Position numbers and translations under genes: made by a program. From Welwitschia mirabilis (lineage: Eukaryota; Gnetophyta; Gnetopsida; Welwitschiales): a stretch of 64,000 nt of DNA. Below, piece by piece: positions 45,790 through 57,639 of the stretch. The stretch is taken from the NCBI GenBank assembly GCA_051453625.1, contig JBOZIK010000001.1, forward strand, positions 129,685,548-129,749,547, in the 5' to 3' direction. The notes below the pieces were generated by a model. That model was not told where the DNA came from. It made no database searches and worked only from the letters and a program-made list of their open reading frames with translations. Every line of letters starts with the position of its first letter. Position 1 is the first letter of the stretch.

Positions 45790-46560
45790 GCTTTTAAAGT
45801 ATTAATGCCTCTATAAAGGAAGTTAAGGATTGTGTCCTATCATACTAGGCCTAGATTTTTTCCATAAGGATTTTGATTTCTATCCAAGTGATCTAGTACT
45901 ATTTCAAATGAAACAGAGTCCTTCAAGGTGCTATCAACCCATTTTAAATTTGATAGAATGATGATCTGAATCTATTTTATTTAGCCCACAAGCTTTAATT
46001 AGGAGCTTGACTAAGCCCTTTCTAATGAGAATTCTGTCGATCTTGGAAATAATCAGATTGTTACTTGTTCTTCTATTAGACTAGGTGTATTTGCACTTAC
46101 TAATATGAACATATACAAGTGTATTCTATACAATAAAATATTTTAGGATTGAAGCTCCTTTGGAATTCTAGTTATCATCTCTTGATTCCTCCTAATGATG
46201 AAGACATTGATTAAAGTTCCCCATAATGAGACACTTGGATTTATCTATCATAGTTCATTGTAATTCTTCTAATATAGAAGCTTTATCTTGATTATTTTGA
46301 GGACTATAGATATTTATTATAGTCTAGCCTTCTTCCTTAAAGAAGATAGTGATCTAGTTCTTGTTGCTATTAACTAATTCTATCAACTTTTTCATAAAAA
46401 TCATGAGGCCTCTCCCTAGGCTGCATTGGTAAAAAAATTTGATCGTTGTCCTAGATTCTCTATTTTCATACCATTTTTATTTTTTGTTTCTCACAAACAA
46501 ACTAAATCAATATTAGATTAACTAATGAGATTTATTAGGATCTTTTTCTTGTAGGAGGAT
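45790..46560 (-). pseudogene. LINE ORF2 AP-type endonuclease
   Basis: Recognisable blocks are IDLVCL-stop-ETK (near 46500), MGNFNQC (46204-46224, GDFN family motif with D to N), KIDRILI (46027-46044) and SDHHSIKF (45952-45968, the SDH catalytic His block). Order and spacing are those of the L1 apurinic-endonuclease domain that nicks the target. Frames shift several times. Confidence 0.85.
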
Positions 46561-46979
46561 CCTAATCCCTTGCAATTTTATGAAAGATCATTGGGTCTAC
46601 TTTTGCCCTTTTTTAGATGCTTAACCTTTTTTCAGAGTATCTTCAATGGTAGCTTGGAAGCTATTGACCACATTCTCTATTGTTTCCCTTTCTCAAAGGG
46701 TTCTATTACTGAGTCTTCCTCTTATCTAAACTTTTACATCATTTAGCTCATTTGTATTTAGTGGATTTTGAGGTTACTAAGAGTCCTCTTCTTTCATAAG
46801 AGGTTCGAAGACTTCTTCTTCTGTACCTTCTTCTTCTTTCTTTTCTTGATTTCCTTGGGGAAAATTGTAGTAATTTTTACTGAGTTTTCCTTCCTTTATT
46901 TATGCTGGCATATGCTATGATTATGTCTGGTTATCTCACAAAAAGAACAAGTTTCCTTTTATTTTTCTTTAATATCAAC

Positions 46980-47192
46980 TCACTTTTTTCTACATTCTTC
47001 TCTTACATAACCCATTCTACCATAATGAGAGCATCTCTTTTTAGCAGAAATGCATCTCTTGGAAAGGTATCCTGATTTTTCACAGACATTATATGGAACC
47101 CAAAGGTTCTCATAGGTAACTTTAAGATTACATATGCCCCATTTGGATCTAAATTTTACAGATTGTATCTTCTTTATGTCCTTCAGACTCAT
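46980..47192 (-). pseudogene. LINE ORF1 zinc-knuckle region
   Basis: A 70-codon open frame with two CCHC-like knuckles at residues 34-47 and 54-67. In the first the leading Cys and the His are Tyr (YNVC-EKSG-Y-LSKR-C). In the second the second Cys and the His are Tyr (CSHY-GRMG-Y-VREE-C). All four changes are single transitions. The YENLWVPYNVC lead-in matches the zf-CCHC_4 region that follows DUF4283 in plant LINE ORF1, an RNA-binding chaperone. Confidence 0.8.
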
Positions 47193-47932
47193 TTAAACAT
47201 AGAATCTAGACAAGACTAGTCTTATTTGTTTAATGGTAATTCTATCAAGATTAATCAGTTCACCAAATTAGAATGCAATTTTTTAAGAAGATTTTCATCC
47301 CAAAACTTCAAGGAAAACTTTTGGATGTGGATTCATATAGGCAACTTCTTAAATAGGTTCAGGTCCGATTGCATCCCTGACATTCATTTAGCTAGAGTGA
47401 GTTCCCTTACCCCAAAGAACTAAGGTCCTCGTATGATTATCTCATCACAATCTCATTCATTATTTAACTGGAAAAACACAAACCCTTCTGACATAGTAAT
47501 AACTTTAACTTTACTAGCTCCCATCCATTTAGTTGCTACCCTTTCTCTGATACAATCTAGTCTGGGTCTTGGACTAGATGAAATGAACTTACTAATTAAA
47601 CTATATTGGAGTTTCTTCTCAATCTTAGAGTAAGTACCTTCTTTAATATCCAAAATTAGGGGTTTGATTCTTCTCCATTTTGGGGAATAAGCCCCTCGAT
47701 AAACCTTAAAATAAATCAATATAAAGATATTAAAATATTCTACAACTTACTCGAAGATAGTCTAATAGTTGAAATTGTCCCCTATGCACTGTAGTGACTG
47801 AGAACCGAAATCACCCCTGCTGATCCAAAGTTTTCTAAGCCTTAGCTCCCTCCTGAATTTTAAATCTATTGAATCCTCTATAAAAGATCTTATTATTGCT
47901 CTCCCTAATCAATCTTTATTTGCTAGTAGGTC
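47193..47932 (-). pseudogene. LINE ORF1, DUF4283-like N-terminal part
   Basis: The open frame 47453-47719 carries SLISKFISSSPRPRLDCIRE, then VATKWMG-x-KVKVITMSEGFVFF, matching the LVG(K/R)F ... W ... GFF(V/L)F layout of DUF4283. The remaining bases up to 47932 are 5' sequence of the insertion. No promoter was recognised. Confidence 0.75.
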
Positions 47933-47944
47933 AAACATGTTACA
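47933..47944 (+). repeat. LINE target-site duplication, right copy
   Basis: AAACATGTTACA, identical to 41691-41702. The gypsy coding frame resumes immediately after it. Confidence 0.85.
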
Positions 47945-48460
47945 TTCGATGGTGTGATTTTAATAGTTATATCTCTTAATTCTTTTAATGGAATGTGCAC
48001 TATTTTTGAAGAAACTTATGAATTCGAGACTATTCCAACCTATGTTCTTTCTAAATTTGTATCTTACATGTTGATGGGACCCATTAAGAATCTAGTAATG
48101 GAATTTATCTACAACCTCAGTTAGAAACATATTTTACTTGTTCTCATAATTTTAACTTTTTATTTATCAATATTAATATAGAATATAAGGATTTATGTCT
48201 TATTCTTAGATTTGCATTAGCTAGGGAAGTTAAGTTTGTTTAGATCTATGGAGATTTCTAGATTGTTATTAAGAAATTTAATGGGGAATTTAGGATTAAT
48301 AATAAGTTATTAAAAGCATATTATTATACCATTAGATGAATTTTGGAGAGATTCCTAGTCTTAATGTTATAGTGATTCCTTAAGAGTAAAATAAAAAATC
48401 TTATGACATGGCCCAATTAGACATTGACCCATATGGATTAAGATACAAATTTACTTCTTC
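47945..48460 (+). pseudogene. gypsy RNase H-like segment upstream of RT
   Basis: After about 60 open codons, the segment KDLCLILRFALAREVKFV (about 48190-48240) and YGDF-stop-IVIKKFNGEFRI (about 48247-48300) match the plant cd09279-type RNase H (AEYEALI.GL..A...G...V.GDSQLVI.Q..GE). Gln is TAG in the GDSQ motif. A KNN-like and AQLD tail follows. It lies before RT, whereas in Tat elements the extra RNase H is expected after RT-RNase H. It is unclear whether this is a true order change or a piece of another element. Confidence 0.65.
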
Positions 48461-49720
48461 AAATGATTATAGAAAAATTTTAGGAGCCTTTAATTCCTAA
48501 TAATATTTTACATTTCTAAGTTTTTCATTCAAAATGAAAAATTCAATAATGTTTAAAAAATCAAGATGTTTTAAAGAACAATAATTGGAGAAGTCAGACT
48601 ATGATTAAGCTAATTATCCTATCTAGATGTTAATATCTTTATTTCAAATTTGATTCCTAAGGGAGTCTAAGATCTTGAAGATAAAATTTAGACCTTGAAG
48701 ATAAATTATTTAAGGAAACTTTTAAAAGCATTTTAGAGATTAAATCATAAATTTTCTTTAATATAATAAAGATAAACTTGTTTGATAATCTACAAGAAAT
48801 AAAAAAGATTAGTATTAGCATTTTCATAGCTTTGACATTTAAAATTTAATTAGTTGAACTATTACATAAAGATATAGCTCTCTTTTCTTAGTCATGTATA
48901 GATCTCAAGACTTCTAATCCTAAAATTATGGCTCATAAGGTTCTAATAAAACCTAAACTTAAATCTTTCATTTAAAATCTTAAGATAATAAAACTAAAAA
49001 TTGAGCCTTAATGCATAAATAGCTACAAAAGCTTATTCAATATGGTATAATCTATCTTATCAGGTATGCTATAGTGTTAGCTAATCTCATTTCAGCACAT
49101 AAAAAGAATGGTTAAGATGAGTATTTGTGTTGATTTTATAAATATAAATCAAGCCTTAATTAGGGATCAATACCCATTGTCTAAAATAGATAAAATCATG
49201 TAATGAGTCTGTAGATCGAGATGTATTCTTTTATAAATTAATTCTTAGGATAGAATCAGATATTAATCCCAAAAAAGATTAGATTAAAATAGCAATTATT
49301 ACAACTTATGATTTTAAAAGAATGCCTTACAATTTATCAAATGCAAGAGCAACCTTCTAAAGGGCTATGAATAAAGCATTTATAAGAATTACCAATTGTT
49401 TTATGATAGTATATTTAGATGATATTATAATGTTATCACAAAATAGATCTGATCATGTTTGCATCTTAAGTTATTTTTTAACTATTATAGATCTTATGAA
49501 ATATTACTTAATCCTAAGAAAAGTGCTTTTGAGCTAGAATTTAGTGTTGTACATTATATTGCTAGATTTAGAGAAATAATTGATTTGTCAAGAATTAAGG
49601 AACTTACTCATTTAGAATTGCATAAGTCCAAAAAAGAGTTGAATCATTTTTTGAAAAGATTAACTTTGTTAATATGTTCATTCCTCAGTTTACAGAAGTA
49701 ACTAAGCCATTACAAGAGAC
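48461..49720 (+). pseudogene. gypsy reverse transcriptase
   Basis: Pieces in order: a DLKTSNPKIMAHK lead-in (about 48900), MSICVDFININQALI (about 49110-49155), DQYPLSKIDKIM (about 49167-49200), a QMQEQPSKGL-like degraded KNAGATYQR region, IVYLDDIIML (YLDD intact at 49412-49423), KKSAFELEF and KRLNFVNMFIPQFTEVTKPL (to about 49705). The family is gypsy RT of the Tat-like type. Despite the intact catalytic motif, stops and frameshifts elsewhere kill it. Confidence 0.85.
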
Positions 49721-50279
49721 GCTAGAACAAGATCAGGAAGTCAAGAAGAATCCAGAAGCAAATTTTGGTTTTATGTATATTTTTAAGTTTATTACACAAG
49801 CTTCTATTATGTTAACTTCTAATTTTACCAAAGAATTCTTTTTATATGCCTTTATATCTCATGATTCTATTATCTTTATTTTGATTTAGAAGTAAACTTA
49901 GGAAGAACTCCTTTTTTATTTCTTTCATACTATGCTTAAAGATGTGTAGTTGAAATACACTCAATTGGAAAAGCATGATTATCTATTTGTTAAAGCTCTA
50001 CAACATTTTAAATACTACATCTATTTAATTAAAGTAATTGTAATGGTATTTGATGCAATACTTAAATATAGAATTGTACTCGAAAAGAGATTCATGATTA
50101 GTAAAGTTACGACAGTTTAATTTTGGAATAATAATTAGTAAGATTATTAATACCCTTAACTTAATCAAGTATCTAGTGTACAAGGATTTAGAAGTTTTCC
50201 TCAATGAACAAAATATCACTAAATAAAATAGATAGTATCATGATTTATTTTATTATTTAAAAATAGATAACCTCTCAAA
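49721..50279 (+). pseudogene. gypsy RT-linked RNase H and connection
   Basis: FTKEFFLYAFISHDSI (to 49870), a FFHTMLKD segment and LEKHDYLFVKALQHFKYYI (about 49960-50020) match the RNase H_9 type domain of gypsy Pol. KVIVMVFDAILKYRIVLEKR (about 50030) fits the stretch after it. No second, archaeal-type RNase H is visible between here and integrase. Confidence 0.75.
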
Positions 50280-51379
50280 TTATTTAGAAAGTTAAGCAAG
50301 AAAGGCCTTTATTGAGAAGTAAAAGAAGTTTAAAATTATTGATGGTATTTTAGATGAAATTAAGTTTAGAGGAATATTACTCAGCTGTCTTCTCTATTCA
50401 GAAGCTTAAGAGGTTTCAAACTAGTTTCATGATCATCAAAGAATTTGTTATGGGAACCTTTTGGTTATGGCTAGCCATATTTTTAAGAAAGAATATTATT
50501 AACTAACCCTTCATAAGGATTGTGCTAAAGGGATCAAAAATTAATTTGAATATTAGGTACATGCTTTAAAGTTAATTAAGGATTTAACTCTACTTTAAAC
50601 TATTTTCTTAAATATCCCATTCAACATGTGGAGTTAAGATTTTCTTGGCACAATTCATCCACCTTCATAACAAGATCATCAGTTTATTACTACTTGCATA
50701 GATTATTAATACTTGCATTGATTTACTTCCTTAAATATTATATTTTAACTAGATTTGAAGCCTCATAGATTTTATTCTATGATAAATTGCTTAATATAAT
50801 TAATCAATAGAAAAATTGAAGACATACGAAAAAGGTGCATTAATGGTAACCATCACGATTAACATAATAAGCTTAAATTTGCATTATGAGCTAACTAAAT
50901 TTATTACTGTGAATTAAGACTAATAAATTTGACTTACTTTATGGCATTGAGGTGAATATTCCTTTGGAATTATGAAAATCCTTACATGAGGCCTTAATTA
51001 ATTCATCATATGAGCCTCATGAGCAATAATAGGTTCTTCTTCAAAAACTGATCACAGAGAAAACGTGATCGAAAGAAATACATGTTTTAGATAAATCTAA
51101 AACATCACTAGAATGTTGATTTGATTGAAAATCACATATTAGAGCCTTCCAGCCAGTGATTTAGTTATGCTTATAAATTTCAAGTAAGATTAAGAAAATG
51201 ATAAGTTTATTCCATCATGGACAAGTTCGTATATTGTTTATGAGATTATAGATGAAAATACATATCAGTTATTTTATTTATTAGAGTATAATATTAGATT
51301 ATTTTATGATGCTTATCATCTTAAGGATTATTTTTTTAATCCCAAATTGATATGTCACTTAATAAAACTGGTAAGTAGT
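50280..51379 (+). pseudogene. gypsy integrase
   Basis: KFKIIDGIL and RGILLSCL (about 50330-50385) lead to an HD segment, then ASHIFKKEYYQLTLHKDC (about 50470-50525), the H2C2 zinc-binding region. DFLGTIHPP (about 50640) and HQFITTCIDY (about 50685) mark the catalytic core start. NKLKFALWAN (about 50868) marks the core C-terminus. RILFMRL and a final INFKVRLRKW-type segment precede the 3' LTR. It would insert element DNA; here it is broken throughout. Confidence 0.8.
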
Positions 51380-52503
51380 TGTTTACATGCAAAAATTAAA
51401 ATTCCAAGTAAGTATAGTTAAGTAATTTTAAATAGGGAAAGACATTTAACTCATTAATTTATCTTAAAATGATGGATTTTATCCTTTTTATGATATTTTA
51501 ATGTAAATATGAGCTTTATCCTAACATTATTAGGTTTATTGATGAATTTTAAGTAACACTACAAGTCTTGAAGGAATTTCAGTAAATAAAGCTAGTGTTA
51601 TTAGCCAGGACTACTAGCACCACTAGACTTCTAAGGTAGACTGATGTTAAACTCATGTTCTTGAATTTTTTTTGATGAATTCATCACATTTAACTTATGT
51701 GTTAAGTCAAAAATAATCCAAGATAACTTATTAACCTAAAGACACAGGGTGGAAGTATAATATGAAACATCATAGTGACACATGGTAATAACAAGGATGA
51801 CTACATAGAAGACACATGACATGGAATCCATTAGCAATGTCATCATCAATAAAAAGACATGTCATCACCATATTTGCATAAGAAGATAAAGAATCTTTCT
51901 TTTTGGTTACATGCCAAAAATTGTAACTTCCTCTAATGTAATCCCCCTTATATAACTTCCCACTAATCGCTTATCTAAAAAAATCATAACAAAGCTCTCC
52001 AAGAACTCCCTCATCTATAAAAGGAACTTCAACATCCATTATAATGGATTTTTTGATTTGCTAACTTGGTGGAAAGACTTGAAGCACTAGCATGTCATGG
52101 TGTACTAATCATCTTTCTTAGGGGTGGATTATTCCAAGGCTAGTTGAAAAGTTCTTTGTCTTTATATCTCTCTCCATTGATGTAATGTATATTTTTAGAT
52201 TTTAATACAAGAATTAATTTTCGTTCTTTCATTGTTAATAGCCATTCACTTGGTATTATCAATTTTTAGGTGGAGCTAGTTCTTAAGTGGGTTTCATTAT
52301 TTCGTTGTTAATGATCATTCATTTGGTATTAGTAATTTTTAGGTGAAAATACCCTATTGTCAAGTTCTTTCATACCATGTGAGTTATTTGAGGTTACTTC
52401 TATGATATTTGTAGCTACTATCATTTGATGAATCTCTTTGTTCATACTTTTCATGCTTACAAAAGACTATGAAAAATCAGTTAGACTAAGTAACTCGCTA
52501 ACA
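51380..52503 (+). mobile_element. gypsy 3' LTR (plus orientation)
   Basis: It starts near TGTTTACATGCAAAAATT after the integrase. The whole stretch matches the reverse complement of about 52735-53890: shared landmarks, in order, are TGTTTACATG, ATTCCAAG, GTAAATATGAGCTTT, CTTGAAGGA, AGGTAGACT, ATGACATGG, GACATGTCATCACCAT and CATCTATAAAAGG. Orientation follows from its position 3' of pol and from the TATA box. Ends are approximate. Confidence 0.8.
52016..52024 (+). promoter_or_regulatory. TATA box of plus-strand LTR
   Basis: TATAAAAGG in the context CATCTATAAAAGG, conserved in the inverted LTR. It is the likely U3 promoter, directing transcription to the right. Confidence 0.65.
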
Positions 52504-53890
52504 CTCATATGGTAACTAAACAAAAAGAACATTATTATTCTATCTTGCAATGAAAAACAAATAAAATGAAAAATCAAAGTGATCTTCACTTGACAACATA
52601 ATGGAATGGAAGTGATTAAAAGGTTTAGCTACTTCATCTAATGCTCCAAATTTATTCTAATAACTCTTATATTCCTGAAACATAACTAAAATTATCAAGT
52701 CATTAAGGCTCGAGATAGAGACATAATCTCATCCACTACATAAGTGTTGGTGAGTAATCTAGCTCAATGATTCTTCACAGTCCTTCATAAGCATAAAAAG
52801 TATGAACAAAGCTACACGATATTTATCAAATGATAGTGACTAAAAATATCATAATAGTAACCTCAAATAACTTATTTGATATGAAAGAACTTAAAAATAA
52901 AATAGTTTCACCTAAAAATTGTTAATACCAAATGAATAATCATTAACAATGAAAGAATGAAACCTAAGTAAGAATTAGTCTTATCTAAAGATTGATAATA
53001 TCAAATGAATTATGCATTAAGAATGAAATAATTAAAAATAGATTCATATATTAAAAACCTAAAAATTACATTATTTTAAAAAAAGAGAGGTAAAGATGAA
53101 GGACCTTCAACTATTCTTAAAACAATCTACCCCTAAGAAAGATGATTAGAATACCATGATGTCTTAGTGCTTTAAGTCTTTTCCCAAATTATGCCAACCA
53201 AAAAGTCTATTACAATGGGAGTTTAAGGCCCTTTTATAGATGAGGAAAGGATTGAAGAGCTTTGTCATGATTGTGTTAGGTAAGCAGTTGGTGGGTGGTT
53301 ACATAAGGAGGAGTACATTGGGCGGTTACTTAAGGAGGAAGCTATAATTTTTGGCATGTAGCCATAAAGAAATATTATTTATCTTTTTATGTAAACATGG
53401 TGATGACATGTCCTTTGATTGATGATGACCTTACCAACAGATGCCATGTCATGTGTCTTCCATGTAGTCATCCTCATTATTACCACATGTGATTACAACA
53501 TGTTATATTGTACTTCTACCATATGTTTTATTTTATATTACTTCTCACTTATCCCATAAGTTAAATGTGATGAACTTGTCAAAATAATGTAATAACATGA
53601 TTTTAGCATGAGTCTACCTCAGAAGATTGGTAACCCTAGCTAATGGTGTGAGCGTTATTTACTGGAAGTCCTTCAAGTTTTGCAGTGTTTTACAAAAGTT
53701 AACAATAAATCTAATAACGTTAGGGAAAGCTCATATTTACATGAACACATTATAAAAAGGATTAAAGACATTATTTTATGATAAATCAATGAATTAAATA
53801 TCTTTTATTATGCAAAATTAATTAATTATATTTGCTTGGAATGTTAATTTTTACATGTAAACACACATCCTAATCAGACTTTTGCCAGTC
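52480..53890 (-). mobile_element. related LTR in opposite orientation
   Basis: Reverse-complement match to 51380-52503 over about 1.1 kb (52735-53890). About 230 further bases on its left (52504-52735) are shared with the copy at 57640. It carries the conserved TATA box at 53229-53237. It may be the 3' LTR of a minus-strand element lying to the right, or a solo LTR. Confidence 0.75.
53229..53237 (-). promoter_or_regulatory. TATA box of minus-strand LTR
   Basis: Minus strand reads CATCTATAAAAGGGCC, the same context as 52016-52024. Transcription from it would run left, toward the plus-strand LTR promoter. Confidence 0.65.
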
Positions 53891-56800
53891 TCTCAACAAA
53901 AAGTTGATTAAGAAATGGTGAACATGGAAAAGTTATCTAAGTAAAATGGTTGAGTGTAGAAATGATATAGCATATTTAAAATTTTTAATAAATTTTTAAC
54001 AAATAAGGTATTAAAATCCAAAAAAATTCTACAAAAATAGATGTCATACCCACTAACCAAAATTAAAATTTATTCTTAAAGACACAAAGATAGAAAATTT
54101 GATACAAAAGTTTTGCAAATAAGTCAAGGTTTTTAATACAAAAAGCTAGCAATTAATTTTTGATGTAAGTATTTAGGGAAAACTTATAATGTAATCTTAG
54201 AAAAACAAAACATGAAACCTACTAGAAAATGTATCATTCACACATTTCAAAAGATAGACTACTTAAATTGATGACCACATTTATTGAAAATTTTATGACT
54301 TTTATTCTAGATTTAAAATGTATCACAATATCAAACAAGTAAGATATCCTCTAACTAAACCTTTAAGTAATCAAATATTAGTTAAGTAAAATTGTCAAGT
54401 ATACATATTAAAAAAAGTAAACAAAAAGGAATCTCTAAATTCAAACTTCCTCATTCTAATTTTTACATTTTCCATGATTATAATTTGTTTCTTATTTCAT
54501 GCATTTAGATCAAATTGAACATATAGTGTTATGACATCTCATTCTAATGGAATTTAAGAATGTTGATGTATGAAGGAGTAGATGCCATATTTCCAACAAG
54601 CGTCTCTAGCCCCAATGCAATTAAAGATGCATAAAATAAACTATTAAAGCTATATTACCAGTGAGCATTTATAACCCCAATGTAGTTAACTAAATCTAAT
54701 TTTTAATTGATCAATGTGTAATGTACTTTTTAGAAAGGAGATTTTTCATCTTATTTTAATTACTTATTCTTACATTTAATTAATTTTAATGGACATGAAG
54801 AGGTCATTATCTCATTAGCCTAATTAAGATAAATATTGTCTTATAAAATGCTTTAGAAATAATTAACATAGCATAAAAGTAGATCCCATCTTAATTTTTA
54901 ATTCCATTTCCAAATTAGGAGACCTTAAGTGACATTGACCTTAACAAGTTAATTAAAAATAAGTAAAACCTTTTTTTGAAAAATTACAAGTAAACTTAAA
55001 TTTTACCTAATTTGTAATAATAAGGTGATTACTTATTATTGGTTTATTCATTAAGGGCCATCAACTAAGATCATCTAGTTTTAGAAACTCATGAATGGAG
55101 GGAAGGAGAGGATGATTCGTAAGTTTTATTATGAAGCACTAAAGTGGAAGGGGTAGGTGATAGGATTTAAGGTGATGGTGGTTTATTCTATGCCACAAAT
55201 GGTATTCAAGATTTTCTAAATGAAAATGTTTAAGATAATAATTGTGCAAGTGGTAGTGTTTGGGTGGTTTGAGATGAGAAAGGGAATCAAACACAAATGA
55301 TTTTAACATTTTCATTTTTTTAAAAACTAGACTATACCCTAAAAGGAAATTCAACTCGGAAAAAAAAAAAAATCTAATCCAAAAGCACACAATGAAGCCA
55401 AAAATTTTGAAAGGGATTTTCTAAGGTGATACATGTATGAAGGCTTAAGATAGTAAATGCAATGGGTGGATGATGAATCAAGATTATGCAAAGCATTCAA
55501 AGATGAGAGAGAATCCTTATAAATGTTTACGCATGAATCCATAAAATTATAAAAACATAAATACTAGTAGTAAAATTAATGTGTTATAAATAAAACATTA
55601 TCCATTCTTTAGCCTGTTTTTATTTATTCAACTCCTCATGCAAGAAATTATTTTGGGATTAAAATAAAGATGAAATGAAGACCATTAATCAAGGTGAATA
55701 ATCATTAAGAAGAGCATTAGAAAATGATTCTAAAGTTAAAGAGGATTTGCCTTCTTCATTGAGATTTGAGTCTTGCTTGGAAGATAAAGATGAAAGTGAC
55801 ATTATTATCTTAAGAGGTTATTGAGGAAAATGTTCTTCATAGGATGGATTAGGGATGGGCTCTTTAATAATGTTCACTTATTCATTAAGGTTGATAAGGA
55901 TTTGTTCTCATGTGATTGCACAAATGATAATGGTTGTGATTTAAAGATAGGTTATTTTTTAATGTTGTCCCTTTTATTATGTTCCTTATTAATTCATCCT
56001 CTATTATGTAGCTTTCTAATTTGTAGTCTTCCTCAGATAGTTACTCATTTTTTAATGATTATTTGTCATCTAATGTGTCCAATCTTACTTGATAATATAG
56101 CCTATTTGCACATAGTTATCTACTCTTTAATGCATTTTAAAAATCAAGGTTCTCATAGCTTTTCTTATAGGTTTCATCATGGGTTTCTTTTTAATTCTTA
56201 AAGAATATGATTTGACTATCATTAATTTTACTATCATTAATTTTTTAAAAGTTTTTAAGACTTGTAGATTCATGAAACATAGGAAGGCATTCTATTTTTA
56301 TTAGTTAATAGTCTTAATGATTTGAACATTAGTTTGATAATTTCTTAAGTAATTTGTTTAATATTTTACTTGGTTTTATTAGTTATTACTTCCGAAGAAT
56401 GTAAATGGGATTAAGGCATGTTAGAAGATATTTGGGTAGCACCTTCTAAGTATCTCTGAAGGCAACTTCGAAGGAACAGAAGGAGGACTTTTAAGAGTAG
56501 TAAGATAAAGGTATTATTCAAATAGAAAAGAATATGAAAAGGAAGATGAAGGTTAAAGGTTGTAAGAGGTAATGAAAGGCATGGAATCAAACTCTTATTG
56601 GTTAATATTAAGATACTAAAACTCAACATTATAAAGAGATTGATCTATTTATAGAGGAGGTTTTAGGCCTTAAAGATATTCTTCAAAGGTTTATCTAATG
56701 TCAAAATGATATCAGGATTATGAATGATATGGTTTGCATTGAAGGAAGTTTCCTAGAGTTTACTTAGGTCAAATAAAATCTTCTATAGTTTGTTTAAGCT

Positions 56801-57639
56801 GATCATGGTTCTAAAAATTATAAGGGTAGATAAGTTAAGGTTCAAAAGGTTTTTTGAATGGGTTAAGTGCCTCGCTCATGTAGAAGTTTGAAAAGATAGA
56901 AAGATTTGCTAAAGGGTCATATTTTCCTAACTTTTTAAGATCCCAGAGGATAGCTATTATCAGAAAAGATTCAAATAGGTGATATGAGGGTTTTATTTAA
57001 GTTTTAGATTGCTTTAGGTGGGAATGCCAATGACATCAATCAACAAAGGTAACAACATTGGTTTTTTGAGAAGAAATAGTTTAAGAATTTAGAGACTTCA
57101 AGTTTGGATTTGCATGATATGTTTTGGGTTGTAGGATCTCAGAAAATTTTAGAAAAAAATCAAATTAACTGTAGCATATTATATTTAATCTAGAAAAATA
57201 ACCATATACGTTTTCTTAAAATCTTAATAGAAAAATACAGAATAGAAATGAAAACTTATAGAAATTCATAGAAAATAATAGAAACACTAAACACATACCA
57301 AATTATTAGAATTTAGTTCTTCTAATTTGCAATCTCAATTTTTATTGTAATCTTTGGAAAATTTATTAGACCTACAACACAAAATATTAAATGTAGAAAT
57401 AAAATTTTATCTATTAGATTAGAAAATTAAACTCAACAATTTGGACTAGTTTGGATTTTAGTAGAAATAAACTAGTATCCATAATTAGAAGGAAAATAAA
57501 ACACATAAATAAAAGAGAAAATATCCAATTCAAGTATCACTGGAAAAGGACCAATACAAACCACTAGAGAAATAAAAACTAACTAAAAAAATTACAAGAA
57601 GAAAATCATGCACTCTTGAAAAGATACCATGCCAATATC
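53891..57639. other. degraded DNA, no gene recognised
   Basis: AT-rich DNA between two minus-strand LTR copies, possibly the interior of a decayed element. Open frames (55139-55390 and 55351-55542 on minus, 55821-56201 on plus, 56411-56629 on minus) are short and low in complexity (Leu, His and Phe rich) and show no polyprotein motif. Confidence 0.4.

Larger units (their letters stand above)
41703..47932 (-). mobile_element. L1-type LINE insertion, 6.2 kb, minus strand
   Basis: It reads right to left: ORF1 (DUF4283-like plus two zinc knuckles), ORF2 (endonuclease, RT, zf-RVT), a further coding-like region ending in a J-domain-like segment, then about 370 bases of 3' sequence. It is bounded by perfect 12-bp repeats of the gypsy target, and the length fits a full plant L1 copy. 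The 3' end has only a short A run (AGGAAAAAGG) rather than a long poly-A. All ORFs are broken. Confidence 0.85.
39779..51379 (+). mobile_element. Ty3/gypsy element (Tat/Ogre-like), split by a LINE
   Basis: Plus-strand gypsy coding region in two blocks, 39779-41702 and 47945-51370, with gag first and RT, RNase H and integrase after. The break is filled by a LINE bounded by a 12-bp target-site duplication; conceptually, the reading frame continues across the empty site. The 3' LTR follows from about 51380. A 5' LTR was not found. Integrase downstream of RT is the gypsy order, and the wording of the RT and linker regions resembles the Tat/Ogre group. Confidence 0.85.

Noticed and set aside
47945-51379. 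Endogenous pararetrovirus
   Set aside because: RT is followed by RNase H and an integrase with an H2C2 region and core blocks, then an LTR. That is gypsy, not Caulimoviridae.
55139-56629. Small membrane proteins suggested by Leu/Phe/His-rich frames
   Set aside because: Hydrophobic composition is expected from T-rich DNA; there is no start context, signal pattern or homologous motif.
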